A stretch of 64,000 nt of DNA from Muscardinus avellanarius (GCA_963383645.1 OY726558.1:181194134-181258133); one strand, 5' to 3'. Shown: positions 46,067 to 58,109, counted from the first letter of the stretch. The notes: a model not told the origin generated them from the sequence alone. Numbers and translations are program-made.

Positions 46067-46305
46067 CATTCAGACTTTTTACTCATAATAGTTAGGGATG
46101 ATAAATCTGTGTTGTGTTAAGCTTCTGAATTGTGATAATGTTTTATGCAGTGATTAAAAAAATCAATGGGACTTGTTACAATTCAAATTAAATTTAGTTC
46201 AGCAAGTCTCAGACACATTTCTCCTTGCTCTTCTACCCTGGCCAAGGGATATGCTGTGTGGGTTGTGTGAGATTTTAGCTTTTTTACTCTGTCTCCCATC
46301 TTTTT
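46067..46305. other. Sequence without recognised feature
   Basis: No supported gene or repeat. Confidence 0.5.
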
Positions 46306-46508
46306 TGGTGTTTTTGTTGTGGTCTAGGGGGTTGAACCCAGAGGTATTAATTCTACCTCTGAGCTATACTCTCAGTCTTATTTATTTATTTTTTTTTATG
46401 TTGAAACAGGTTCTTGTTAAGTTGCAGTGGTCCTTGATAAGTAACTGAGACTGACCTGGAACCTGCAACAGGATTCTATCTCAGCATCCCCAGTATTTGA
46501 ATGTGCCA
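46306..46508 (-). mobile_element. SINE (older, B1-ID-like), antisense
   Basis: GGTCTAGGGGGTTGAACCCAG, CTACCTCTGAGCTATACTCTC, GTTGAAACAGG and TGAGACTGACCTGGAACC. Confidence 0.85.
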
Positions 46509-47940
46509 CAAGGAACTTTATCTCAGTCAATTCTGTCCCACTTTGAGATATTTACTTAATGTTTGCATCCAGTAAATGAATGTTCTTAAATGTTTATAGC
46601 TCTTTTCTGTTTGTAGACCCATATTTTAGTGTTAAAGTGTTCATCTGTGTACATACTGCATGTATAATTGTGTTTTGTATAGAAAAAGTAAGATTTTTTC
46701 ATTTCTCTAGTGTCAATTTTCACCCCCTTACCGGTAATACTGCCTCACTGAGAGTGTATTAATGTGAAGAACTCTTTGCAGGTTGGTGTTTTGACTACTT
46801 TTATTTATTCTGTTGGTGATGGAGGGGAGAATTCTCATTTAAGAGATATGGTGGTCAACAACATAGGACCCTCAATCCTGAACAGATAAATGTACAGCAG
46901 TTTACAGTCAAGCATATATGTTGTAGGAAGTACTATGCCACGTAACATTCAAGGCCACACAGAAGTTGTAACTTGGAATGAAGTTAAAAACCTGGAATTG
47001 TGAGAGACAGTCTTTGCAGTATTAATGGGGCAAGGTGACCACTGTTCTCCATGGGAACTTAAGATTGGCTTCTTTGAAGAATTGCATATGTTTGGTAAGG
47101 ACCTGAACATCCCTCAGGGTCAGCAGAAATTGCTGGTTTATCAATATTAAATTGTGTTTTGCTAGGGACCCCTGTCTATGGGAATAGAATTGAGAAGGGT
47201 ACTTAAATTTAAGCAATTCAAGACCTTTTCAATTTCACTTAATGTCAATACAGTATAGCACACTGAACCAGAATTTTAGGTCTTATGCACAGTATATTTT
47301 GTCACTGAAGTTCTTTGAACTTTCAATCTCTCTACCATACCAACTCAATCACATTTAATTTCTAATGCTTTCTTTGAAGAATTCACATCTTCTCTGTAAG
47401 ACTTGGAATAATAATAGTAAAAGCATCAGTTCATTTCTGGGGATCATCATCTTTAGAAATTTAAGTTGATTTAAATTGTTTTTCTATTTTTAGGTTTATA
47501 ATGATTTTATACTGGTGTTTGTAGTTTATTCAATTTAGAATTTTGGTATAAATATAATAATTTTGGTGAAATTCAATATTATCCAGCCATCATACTTAGG
47601 TATATGTCTCTCATTATTTTTGAAAATTTATGAGGGTATCTTTCTGTATTTTATCCCAAATTTTGTATATTTATTTTTTTAACAAAGATGGTGGTAGTGG
47701 AGTTTGAGACTTCTAAACTATAAAATTGTAAGATATGATTTTGTATTGTTTTAAGCAGCTAAATTTGTGGTAGTGTTTATGACAGCAGAAGAATGCTCAA
47801 GCAGAAATGATAAAAATGTTTATTCTTTCCCTAATAGTAAAATGCTAATGATAAATCATAAATAATAGCATTGAACTAATACTGTGTATGTGTATAAATA
47901 CATAGTGTATGTGTATATGATGATATAATACATGCTATAT
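46509..47940. other. AT-rich interval without recognised feature
   Basis: No supported gene or named repeat. Confidence 0.5.
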
Positions 47941-48029
47941 ATGTGTGTATATATGTATTTATTGATATTTTATATACTTCATATATACAGGTAGATATCT
48001 GTATATATATCTACACATCTCTCTCTCTA

Positions 48030-48063
<34 letters not shown>

Positions 48064-48155
48064 ATATATATATACACATAGCTCGCTCTCTCTATATAAA
48101 TATCCCTATATAGATTTGTATATATGTATCTATCTATCTAGATATGTACATATCT
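47941..48155. repeat. TA-rich complex microsatellite with palindrome
   Basis: TATA/TATG/TATC repeats. Around 48026-48082 a CTATGTGTATATATA arm is mirrored by TATATATACACATAG, giving an inverted repeat that could extrude as a cruciform. (TATC)n lies at 48130-48142. Confidence 0.9.
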
Positions 48156-48388
48156 AAGTAATTCTAGAACTGTTTTTTACTTAATTTATATTTTACTCAG
48201 CTCTTCCTCCACTTAATGCAAATATTGATACACTATCTTTCTGAACTCTTAGATTTTCTTGAACTTTCCAAAAGATAAATTTCAAAAGGCCTTTTTACTT
48301 TAAATATATTTAGATATTCAGATGAAAAGAATCATATTCTGTCCCATAAATATGCACAGTTATTTGTCAATTAAAAATAAATTTTGGA

Positions 48389-48565
48389 GCCGGGCGTGGT
48401 GGCGCACGCTTGTAATCCCCGCGCTTGGGAGGCGGAGACAGGAGGATCTCGCAGGTTCGAAGCCAGCCGCGCTGGCGTAAGAGACCCTGTTTCAAAAATA
48501 TAAAATAGGTTTGGGAATGTAGCCCGGAGGTAGAAGGGCTTCCAGGAACCCCAGTACCACAAAAA

Positions 48566-48600
<35 letters not shown>
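48389..48600 (+). mobile_element. B1-dID-like SINE (young)
   Basis: Near-consensus copy: GCCGGGCGTGGTGGCGCACGC, GCAGGTTCGAAGCCAGCC, ATAAAATAGGTTTGGGAATG, TTCCAGGAACCCCAGTACC, and an (AAAT)n tail. The 14-bp TSD is AAATAAATTTTGGA (48375-48388 and up to 48608). Confidence 0.97.
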
Positions 48601-48693
48601 ATTTTGGAAACTAACTTCAGGAAGGACATAAATGATGGAATCAGTAGAAATGCTATCAGGAAGCAGATGTACTTAATTTCAGCTTATTTTTAA

Positions 48694-49099
48694 TGAGCTT
48701 ACTAAGCTTAGATACAGAATAGACCTTTGAAGAGCTTATACATTGGTATTGGAGTTGATTTAATTGAGTTTTTAAGCTTATAATTCCAGTAGTGGATAAA
48801 TCCACTTAAATTAATTTATCTGGGTTATGGGTGGAAGAGTGGATTCCTGGGCATGAGGCCCTGGAGTTATAAATGGTTGCTCCTCCTCCTCTCTCTCTCT
48901 CTTTCTTGCTTCTGACCTCCAGGATGTGAGGAGCACAGCCCAGGTTTGCTTCGCTCTGCCTCCTTCTGCCATTCCCTGAGATCTGCAGTCCATGGCCTCA
49001 CATAAACTGAACCCTAAACTGTAAGAAATTAAGTCTTCCTTCCTCTAAATTATTTGGTCCACATTTTAGATTATAGCTGCAACAAAGCTGACTAGAACG
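48694..49099 (+). mobile_element. MaLR 5' LTR
   Basis: Starts TGAGCTTACTAAGCTTAGATACAG. It contains TTGATTTAATTGAG, TCCAGTAGTGGATAAATCC, a CT run at 48888-48905, CTTCTGACCTCCAGGATGTGAGG, CCTCACATAAACTGAACCC and TTTTAGATTATAGCTGCAAC, and ends CTGACTAGAAC. It pairs with 50922-51403. Confidence 0.82.
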
Positions 49100-49740
49100 A
49101 AAAGAATTGTACTAAGGAAGTGGGATTGCTGCTATACCTAAGTCTGACCATGTGTACTGCAATTCTTTGAAACTGGTTTGTTAGAGGAAATTGAAAGGGC
49201 CAGAATGTGGCAGCAAAGGTAGTGAGTATAAACTGTGCTCAGGAGATTATGGAGCACAAAGAGGACCCCATAAAACAGCACAGTAGAGACCATGTGTGTT
49301 ACTCTTTGGCAAAGAACTTATCTGTATTTTACCTGTGTCCTGAAACTTGGTGTAAAGCTGAATTTAAAGATGATGGCCTGATTTAATTTAGCAAACAAAA
49401 CCCCAAAACAGCAAAATATTCAAAGCACATTATAAATGTTGATGCCCACTGTGTTCAACAAAATATACATTGAATTTTGGGAGCAGAAAGTAAAGCAGAG
49501 AGATTTGGAGTTTGTCTGGAAAGCTATGTGTCATGGAAAGAAATAAGGCAGCAGAAAGGAAGGAGGAAGCAATGACAATGATGGCAGGGCCAACAATGGC
49601 TGTGATGGAGACAGTAGAAGGAGTTAGGGTCAGGTGCGGTTCAGATGAAGTTGGAACCAAGGTTGGCCCAGATAGACTTGGGGCCAGAGCTTGCCTGGAT
49701 GGAGCAGGCCCATTGGCTGTGGTCAAAAAGGCCCCATTGG

Positions 49741-49954
49741 GCCGGGCGTGGTGGCGCACGCTTGTAATCCCCACGCTTGGGAGGCAAAGACAGGAGGATC
49801 GCGCAAGTTCGAAGCCAGCCACGTACGCTGGCTTAGGAGACCCTGTTTCCAAATAAAAATGTAAAAATGGGTTTGGGAGTGTAGCCCGGAGGTAGAAGGG
49901 CTTCCAGGAACCCCAGTACCACCAAAAAAAAGAAAAAAAAAAAAAAAAAAAAAA
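49741..49954 (+). mobile_element. B1-dID-like SINE (young), in MaLR
   Basis: Near-consensus start GCCGGGCGTGGTGGCGCACGC. The B box GGTTCGAAGCC is followed by TTCCAGGAACCCCAGTACC and an A-rich tail of ~31 bp. The TSD is AAAGGCCCCATTGG versus AAAGGCCCCAGTGG. Confidence 0.97.
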
Positions 49955-50551
49955 AGGCCCCAGTGGTAATGATTAAGGACAGTGTGACTATCTTTTCTAT
50001 TGGCAGCCCATTTTGGAGCCCACATAATAGCTTTGCTAGCAAAAGGGAGCAATGGAGGCTTCTTCTTAAATTTCAAAGGAATGCCTGTCAAGCAAGGCAA
50101 CATGAGGCAGGGTCATAATCCTTACAAGCAGCTCCAAGTGGGCCATTATGTGAGGCTGTGCAGATGAAGCCAAGGTTGCAAAAAAACCCCCACAAAAAAC
50201 TGAGATTTAAAAATGCCAGCAACATGGTACAATTTCAAGGAAAGGTTGCCAACTAAAAGCCAGAGAACCAGGCTGGAAGAGGCACTAAACTGCCCACTGC
50301 AGTCAGCCAGGTCACAGGGGCAGGGCCGCCAAGGTCCCTTGGAGATCGCATCTCAACATCACCATATATATATATGGACGTCAGAAGTGGAGCTGCAGGA
50401 TCAAACACTTGCCCTGACAGTTTTCATTACTGTGTAGGTCCCATTTCTTCTTTCTGTGATTGTATTCCTCCCTCCGTGAATGCAAATGTTTACATCTTGC
50501 CATTGTACAGTGGATTCATGTAACTTACTTTTAACCTTTATCTGCATTATC

Positions 50552-50746
50552 TTTTTTTTAGTGTGTGTGGTACTGGAGATGAAACACAGGAGCCTTATAC
50601 CTCCGGGCTACACTCCCAGACCTATTTTATATTTTATTTGGAAACAGGGTCTCTAAAACCAGCTGAGGCTGGCTTCAAACCTGAGCAATCCTCCAGTCTC
50701 AGCCCCCTAAGCACAGGGATTACAAGCGTGCGCCACCACGCCCGGC
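50552..50746 (-). mobile_element. B1-dID-like SINE, antisense, in MaLR
   Basis: GGTACTGGAGATGAAACACAGG, GGGCTACACTCCCAGACC, GGCTGGCTTCAAACC and GCGCCACCACGCCCGGC. It also has the older-type end (GAAACACAGG) instead of the TTCCTGGAA motif. Confidence 0.95.
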
Positions 50747-50921
50747 GGGATTTTCATTATCTTTGACAAGGGCTCACAAGAATTCACTTTGAGTCACAAG
50801 GAGATTTTGGACTTTAGAACTTTTTGGCAATGCTGGAACGTTTAAGACTGGGAACTCTTGGAGAATACATGTGTTTTGAGTTTTGAGCTGGTGTTGAGTT
50901 CTTCAGGGATTAGGGAGAGAA

Positions 50922-51403
50922 TGTTATAGTTAGATACAGAGTGGCTCCTCGAAGAGCTCATAAATTGGTGTTTGAAGTTGATATAATTGAGACTTGGTGG
51001 TTGTAATCCCAGCAGTGGCTAAATCCATTGAAATTGATTTATCTGGGTGGTGGCATGGATTTCTGGGGGTATGATCTTAGAGACATTATGATGGTACATA
51101 CCACTTTATATGGCATTATATAAGGTTCCTTTTTCCCCTGCGTGTCTCTCTCCCTCCCTCCCCCTCCCCCTCCCCTCCCCCCCTCTCCTCTCTCTCCCTC
51201 TCTCTCTCCCTCTCCTTCATCATTGGGATGTGAGAAGCCCATCCTAGGTGTTCTTCATCTCTCTGTCTCCCACCACTATGCCCTGAAATTCATAATCTCT
51301 CGACTCATATGGATTGAACCTCAAACCATAAGATAATAAATATTTTCTCTAAGTTATGTGGTCAAGTCTTTGGATCGTGGTTATGAGAATGCTGCTTAGA
51401 ACA
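50922..51403 (+). mobile_element. MaLR 3' LTR
   Basis: Starts TGTTATAGTTAGATACAGAG and ends AATGCTGCTTAGAACA. It shares TTGATATAATTGAGAC, CCCAGCAGTGGCTAAATCC and ACTCATATGGATTGAACC with the 5' LTR, and has AATAAATATTTTCTC near the polyadenylation region. A C/T-rich expansion occupies 51146-51218. The two LTRs differ at many positions, so the insertion is old. Confidence 0.82.
51146..51218. repeat. C/T-rich simple repeat in the MaLR 3' LTR
   Basis: About 73 bp of nearly pure CCCT/CTCT, in the place where the 5' LTR has a shorter CT run. The proline-rich frame across it is an artefact. Confidence 0.9.
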
Positions 51404-52364
51404 GGGGTAAATATCCCAAACTTGGGTCCTAAATAGAAAAAGACTTTTTGCTTTGAAAAGCTTTTAGAAAGCCTTCCCAGATTTTTTCCTAATGTTCAGG
51501 CATTTGCTTCCTTCTCTGCAATTATATTTTTATGTTTGTAAACACAGCACATTTAATATTACTAAATTCAATAATAGGCCTTTTACATTTGTTTCTTCTC
51601 TCCCATGTAAGATTCAAAAGTACCATATACAAAATTCAAAGTACTTTAAAATGATATTTTTATATAAATAGAAGTTTAGCATTTGCAGGATTCAAAGCTG
51701 TTCGCAAATTATGTGTTCCAATGTATATTCAGCCCTTCCTGTTTGACACATTTACAGATCCTGGGCACAGTGTCACCCACCTCATGGTCTCTAGAGTAGA
51801 CTGGGCCACTATTCCAAATGAATGAGCTGGACTCAAAACTTTTTATAGAGCCTTATCTAATTCAGCTGTCCTCCCCAATTTTTCAGAACTCAAAGTGGGA
51901 AAAAATTATATTTCATTAACTAGCATGTCTGAGTGCCTGTGTACCTGGCTCATTTCCCACACAAATATTCCTCTCGTTGAATATATAGGTGTATATTTTC
52001 TAAGACAGAAGTTTCATTTTCTTGAAACAACACATTGAGAGAGCTCATCTTGACAGTGACTACTTACAAGACAAAATCTCCTCAAGCACTGTAATCTTAT
52101 CTTTCAATGTTTAGCTTACCAAAATGACAGAGCTTACATTCTCATTTGATTTTGTAGTAACAAAATGCAATTTTGTATAAAACCACAGGGGATAACCAGA
52201 GTTCTCGAGTCTCATACATAGTTGGTCATAGATAATCTGAATTAGAAGGTGAATGTATAATTTTGATAAGAAACTTAGAGCACAAAAAGAAAGAAAATGA
52301 AGGATAAAAATAATCCCTAAAAATCATAATAAGCAATTAGCATTTTATATATTCATTTACTTTG
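51404..52364. other. Sequence without recognised feature
   Basis: No supported gene or repeat. Confidence 0.5.
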
Positions 52365-52427
52365 TGGTATTAGGGTTTGAAACAATGGGAAGTCATTCTA
52401 CATCTGATATATACCCCCAAAAATATT

Positions 52428-52462
<35 letters not shown>

Positions 52463-52566
52463 CTTATTTATTTTTAAACAGTCTATTAGGCTTGCTGAGA
52501 GGCTGAGATTATTCTGTCACAGCACCCCAAGTACTGAGTTTATAGTTAGGTGCCACCACACCCAGC
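52365..52566 (-). mobile_element. SINE (older), antisense, with (TTTA)n
   Basis: GGTATTAGGGTTTGAAACAATGG, CTACATCTGATATATACCCCC, an internal (ATTT)n at 52428-52472, then GCTTGCTGAGAGGCTGAG and GTGCCACCACACCCAGC. Confidence 0.8.
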
Positions 52567-54586
52567 AACAATTAATATTTTATAAATGACAGAATTTAAA
52601 TGAGGAGTGAAAAAGAGTATTAAATATCACTGAATCTTTTTTATACTTGTATAGGCATGATATAAGTATGTATCAGAGTGACATTCAATGATACACAAAA
52701 ATACATACTCATATAACTTTGTGTATTATCCTCTGTACAACACCTCTCCACTTCTTTCCTCTCCATACATAATAGATTAATAATCACTGATATTTTAAAT
52801 TTTTTAAGTCAGAAAAACTATGATCATGTCAAAATATTATTTGTAAGGAACACAAATACTGAACAAAAATACATTTTTTTTCTGAAGAAAAATACCTCAC
52901 AATCTATCTCACTTATTGTTATAAACATTGTTTTCTTATGACATCAAACAAAGTAATATTCATGACTATATGCAAATATTACATAAGGTGGCACAAGACT
53001 GTTTTTTCCTTAATAGATAGACTTAGTACAATACTTTTATCTTTCAACAAAGAAGATATTTGGAAGACAGTGCTTGCTAGCTGAACCCATAGTAAAACAT
53101 TTGTAGCCGAGGGTAGAATTCTATTAAAATGTCACTAATTTGTACAGAGAGGGGTCAGAGTGAGTGAATTCCAAGGACAACTACACCAATTGCTGTATAC
53201 ATCTATGTTTGTATCACTTCTAACCTCACTATGATACACAAGTAACATGCCTTGATATAGGTATATTTTAAAATTTTCTTAGTCCTTGTTCATGTTTAGA
53301 CCACTGTTTTTTTTTTCTCTTCACATCTTTTTTCATAAATAGCCCATGTCTCCTTTTTGCACAGTACTTTGCTACAAGCCATGCCTTATAGCTTGTTTAT
53401 ATAAGCACTGAGCATTCAGGTTTCTCAGCTCCAAGAGCTATTGAAAGAGTCATTTTATTCACAAGACACACACCAAGGATCATTACTGTTTGTATGAGAA
53501 GACATTACTCCTATAACAAATATGAAGCACACTAAAGCTTCCACAGAATATAAAATAACAGTCTCCTTGAATTCTTAGATAAGGTAACTAGGCTTCTTGC
53601 CTCGGCAACCAGTTCATGTATTATCAAGAATCCCCTCATTCATCATGACCTCCCAGTTTATTTCTATTTTGTTTCAACTATTTTTTATTTATTGAGGTCC
53701 AAACTCTATAGGTAACTTATTAAGAGGGTGAAAAAAGTTCTCTCTATGGGTACATTTGGGGCAAATAGTATTCTTCTTTCATTGTCTCAATTTTCTTTTA
53801 GCCAAGTTTTTTTTTTTTATTATATTTATAGATAACTCCTCTAACCTGCCATGGTGTAACCTAATCAGCAATGTCTCTCACCTACTCTTTCTCAATAACA
53901 CTGTGAATAGACACTTAGTTTTGAACTTTCCATTATGAATTAATTTTTTTTGTAAATATCCCAAAGAAAGCTATGAAGACTCATTAATCTTTCTCAATGA
54001 AAGAGGACAATAAATTGAGCATTCTTACCAAAGAGAACTGACATGTCTTACTAAAAAGAAGAATTGAGTCAAGTCATGAATATACTAAAAACCTAGAATG
54101 TATAAAAGACAAGAGATTTAATAGTATTGAAACAAAAAAAGTGAATACTAAGTAGAAAAAAAGAATGTACAAGAGGTACCAGGAGCTAGATTTTTCAATT
54201 TTAACATTGCAAATATCATAAGATCTAGAGAAAACTTCTCTGCAGAATTTGAAGAAAAATAATCACATAAAAACTGCTACTGTAATCCTGGAAATATACA
54301 ATATTTAAAATTCCTAATAATTGTTGAAAATGAAAGCAAGTCAGTGAAACAAAAGGATGAACAGAAGTCTGAGATCTAAAAGAGCATAAGAAATAGTAGT
54401 TATTAATTTGGACTCTAGAATGATCTGTAAAACTCCTGGACATTCTGGCCAATATAACACAATATACAATTAAAAATAATAATAAGGTTGTAGCTACTGG
54501 TAATAGGTAATATAAATTATGTATATTTTACAAAAATATAATCTGTGTGATGGTGAGTGACAATTGTAAAATTAGTGTTCATCGAA
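52567..54586. other. AT-rich interval without recognised feature
   Basis: About 2 kb with no supported gene or named repeat. Confidence 0.5.
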
Positions 54587-54632
54587 GGAGCCTCACTAAG
54601 TAGTAGCTGAGGTTGTCTGCAAACTCTGATAA
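54587..54632 (-). mobile_element. SINE fragment, antisense
   Basis: GAGCCTCACTAAGTAGTAGCTGAGGTTGTCTGCAAACTCTGAT matches the middle of the older SINE (described in parts: CCTCACTAAGTAG, GCTGAGG, TCTGCAAAC). Only ~45 bp remain. Confidence 0.6.
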
Positions 54633-54649
54633 AACATTCAAACTTTTAC

Positions 54650-56150
54650 TTTCTGAGATTGGTTGATTGCACTTAGCATAATATTCTCTAGTTCTATAAA
54701 TATTTTCTGAAAATGACATAATTTAGTTCTTTATTATTGGATAATATTGCTTTGCATGTATTTATGATATTTTTGCTATCAATTCATTTGTTTATGTACA
54801 CCTGAAATTGTTTCATAATAATTGGCTATTGTTAATTGACTGCTATAAAATGAATTTTCATGTCTCATTATAATATTCTGATTATAATTATTTTGAAAAG
54901 ATACTAAGGAGAAGTATAACTGGGTCTTAGGATGGTTCCATTCCTATTCATTTGAAGAACCACCATATTGATCCCCAGAAAGGTTGTATTAATTTACAGT
55001 CCCAACAAAATAGTAGAAGAGTTCCTATTTATCTACATCTTTAAAAATATTCATTCTTTTTAATTGATGATTGCCATTCTAATCTTAGTTAGACATAATC
55101 TCAGTGTTATTTTTATTTTCATCTCCCTGATTACTAATAGTGTTGAACATTATTTTATGTCATTTTTACCATGACTCTTTTTTCTTTTGAGAAATATCTG
55201 ATTAGTTCAATTGCCCATTTTGATTGTTCTTTTTTATTTTTAATTGGCAAACTTTTAAGTTTTTTTTTATATATTTTAAACATTAGCCCACTCTTAGAGA
55301 GTATCTGATAAAGCTGTTTCTAATTTTGTAGGCTCTTTTCAGATTCTTGATGGCTTCCTTTAGCTGTGAAGACACTTTTAAACTTAATAATACCCCATTT
55401 TTAATATTCAGTTTTGTTTTCTAAGCTTTGGGCATCTTATTGAGGAAATCTTATTAATTATATATAGGAAAGTTAGTCTCATACCTTCTACTTAGTGAAA
55501 CATTTCTGGTCTAATATCTAGGGTTTTAATCCATCTTGAGGTGACTCTTGTGCAGGGGTAAGGGATCGTACACATGAGTCCAGTTTTCTCAGCACAATTT
55601 GTTGAAAAGGTTCTTTTATTTTAGTGCATGTTTTTGGCTCCCTTGTTGAAAATAAAATGGCTATAAGTGTGAGGATTTTTTCTTTACTTTCTATTCTAGT
55701 ACACTTATCTCTATGTGTCCATTTCTGTGCCAGTACCATATTGTATTTGTTACTGTAACTTTGTAGTATAATTTTAAAATCAGGCATTAAGATACCTCCA
55801 GCATGGTTTTTATTGTTCTAAATTGTTTTGCCTATTCTGTCTTTTTTTTCCATATAAACTTTAGAACTTTTTAAAATTTACCTCTAATTTAGCTCTGTAA
55901 AAAAAAAAATGGTATTGGCCGGGCGTGGTGGCGCACGCTTGTAATCCCCGGGCTTGGGAGGCGGAGACAGGAGGATCGCGCAGGTTCGAAGCCAGCCGCG
56001 CTGGCTTAAAAGACCCTGTTTCAAAAATATAAAATAGGTCTGGGAGTGTAGCACAGAGGTAGAAGGGCTTCCAGGAACCCCAGTACCACCAAAAAAAAAA
56101 AAAAAATGGTATTGATATTTTGATAGACATTTTACGGAGATTGCATTGAA
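54650..56150 (-). pseudogene. Old L1 ORF2 C-terminal/3' region, antisense
   Basis: A long antisense L1 tract: TTAGCATAATATTCTCTAGTTC, GGAGAAGTATAACTGGGTC, GAACCACCATATTGATCC, TTTTGAGAAATATCTGATTAG, CCCTTGTTGAAAATAAAATGG, GTGCCAGTACCATATTGTATTTG and TTTGTAGTATAATTTTAAAATCAGG follow the standard L1 order without large gaps. Many stops in the sense frame. A young SINE interrupts it at 55918. Confidence 0.85.
55918..56100 (+). mobile_element. B1-dID-like SINE (young), in L1
   Basis: Near-consensus copy with GCCGGGCGTGGTGGCGCACGC, GGTTCGAAGCC, TTCCAGGAACCCCAGTACC. Perfect TSD AAAAAATGGTATTG (55904-55917 and 56101-56114). Confidence 0.97.
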
Positions 56151-56719
56151 TTGTTTTCTCACATTTATGAATAAAAAAAAATAAAACAAAATGGCATACC
56201 CTTGAAATAAATATATATATAAAATTTGCATATACACTCAAAGATATGACAATTCAACATTTTAGACACATTAATTATAATGTAATGCAATGCTGCAATC
56301 AATGAGTAAGGGATCATAAAAGAGGGAATAAATGAGTCTGAAAAGCTACATAAAATTTTACAGAGGAAGCTGTTAAGTTTATAGCACATAGGATTGTTGG
56401 ACTGTTTTTAGATATGAAGTATAAAGGCTGGATGTTAAATAATAAAAAATTTTTAAAGAATGTTGTATTTTGTCTCATTTAAATTTTGATGGCATATTTT
56501 ATAAAGGAAAATAGGATAGAAGGAAGAATGTTTTACTATTATTATCATGTCACTATTAAATTTGTATAAGAACCAGAGACAAGTGTCTGCACATGTCAAC
56601 TGTGGACTAAAATTAATGATGGGATGTGATATGATTGAAGAAATGAACCTTGGTCCCCCCAGAATGATTATAAGAATAAGTCACATACACCTAGAAATTT
56701 ACCTCTAATTCACACTGCT

Positions 56720-56720
<1 letters not shown>
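56151..56720. other. AT-rich sequence without recognised feature
   Basis: No supported gene or repeat. Confidence 0.5.
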
Positions 56721-56752
<32 letters not shown>

Positions 56753-56934
56753 TTTGGTGGTACTGAGTTTCCTGGAAGCCCTTCTCCCTCAGGGCTACAC
56801 TCCCAGACCTATTTTATATTTTTATTTGGAAACAGGGTCTCTTAAGCCAGCGAGACTGGCTCCGAACCAGCGAGATCCTCCTGTCTCCGCCTCCCAAGCG
56901 CGGGGATTACAAGCATGCGCCACCACGCCTGGCT
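56721..56934 (-). mobile_element. B1-dID-like SINE, antisense, (GTT)n tail
   Basis: The tail expanded to (TTG)n at 56721-56751. Then GTGGTACTGAGTTTCCTGGAAGCCC, CTCTTAAGCCAG and GCGCCACCACGCCTGGC. Confidence 0.95.
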
Positions 56935-56962
56935 ATGTTTTTTACTTATTATAAAGTTTTAA

Positions 56963-57305
56963 ACTAAATATATGACAGTTTCACCTAAAAAAAATAGAAA
57001 AAAAATATTCTCTGTTAAGAAAGAAAGCAAAAAAAATATTGAAATGTTATCTTTAAGTCATCAAAAGCTTGGTATCAGACAAATGAAACTGTTATGTGAA
57101 ATTATCATTTTAAATTTTGGATAAATTGCTATAATACTAGATGTCAACCACTAAGCCAAGCATGGGAAGGAGGGATGGGGAGAGAATGGGGTGGGGATCG
57201 GGTGGGGGGCTGACTGGGCGATGTGTGCATGTATGTCTACAAAAGTTTGTATCCCACTATGATGTATGAATACAGTGCACCAATAAAAAAAATAAATAAA
57301 AAATA
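56963..57305 (+). mobile_element. 5'-truncated L1, 3' UTR only, sense
   Basis: Reverse complement of the 3' UTR at 2940-3275: ATATATGACAGTTTCACCTAAAA, GTCATCAAAAGCTTGGTATCAG, a G-rich run at 57167-57206, GTATGTCTACAAAAGTTTGTATCCC, and CAATAAAAAAAATAAATAAAAAA. The flanking AAAGTTTTAAA and AAAGTTTTTAAA may be the TSD. Confidence 0.88.
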
Positions 57306-58109
57306 ATTTTAAAAAAGTTTTTAAAAAGAATTGGTCATTGCCAGTAGTAATAAGTAAATATGTGTTGGAAAATTGAACTCCTTTTTACATGGTGACATCA
57401 GTATATGTAAACCATGTCAGCAACACCTGTCCAAACCAACAATTTCTGAAAACTGAAATACTGTCCTGTGACATTTATATAGTATTGCACAAAATAAAAT
57501 ATGTATTACTTTTTATGAGTCCCATTAGTTGACAAGATATGTTATTTCATTTTTTACTTATACCTGTTAACATTTTTTAAATGGCATCCATTACTTCAAA
57601 TAATTTTTATAACTAGCAATATACTAAACTTCTCAAATCCATTACATATAAATTGTTTAAGGTATAAGGAGATTAAATATATCCAAAGAAGCACTGATAC
57701 AGATTGCTAATTCTGGAAAATACATTAAAGAGTTCCAATTGCATGACTACTACATTTCTTTATTTTTGATGTGTATTTGTGTGCTGTGACTTCATATCTG
57801 CAAATACTAAAATATTTCTAAAAAATTAAGAACATTTTAAATAAATAAATTATATTTGTTGTACTTATTTTTTATTGGTACATATTTTTACACTCATCAG
57901 TAGTAGGGTTGAAATGTTATCATGATATAATATAAATAAAAACATCCTAATGCAACTCCGTAACTCTTTTTCAAGCATTATTCCAAGTTTAATTTTCTTA
58001 GATATTTAACAAATATTTTCAACCATTCATCTTACAATGATATAATAAATATTATTTAATAATAATGTTATTACCTTTTTGTAAGTTAATATTTTTACTT
58101 ACTTATTTT
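57306..58109. other. AT-rich sequence without recognised feature
   Basis: No supported gene or repeat. Confidence 0.5.

Larger units (their letters stand above)
49100..50921 (+). mobile_element. MaLR internal region (non-coding)
   Basis: Begins after the LTR with AAGGAAGTGGGATTGCTGCTATA, the typical start of mammalian MaLR internal sequence. It ends in GGAGATTTTGGACTTTAGAAC and GCTGGAACGTTTAAGACTGGG. It encodes no retroviral protein, as usual for MaLRs. Two SINEs are inserted (49741-49954, 50552-50746). The open frames on both strands at 49430-49856 belong to this non-coding sequence plus SINE. Confidence 0.75.

Noticed and set aside
49430..49856. Overlapping 140- and 114-codon frames on opposite strands
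   Set aside because: Both lie in the non-coding MaLR internal region and run into a SINE. Neither has a recognisable domain.
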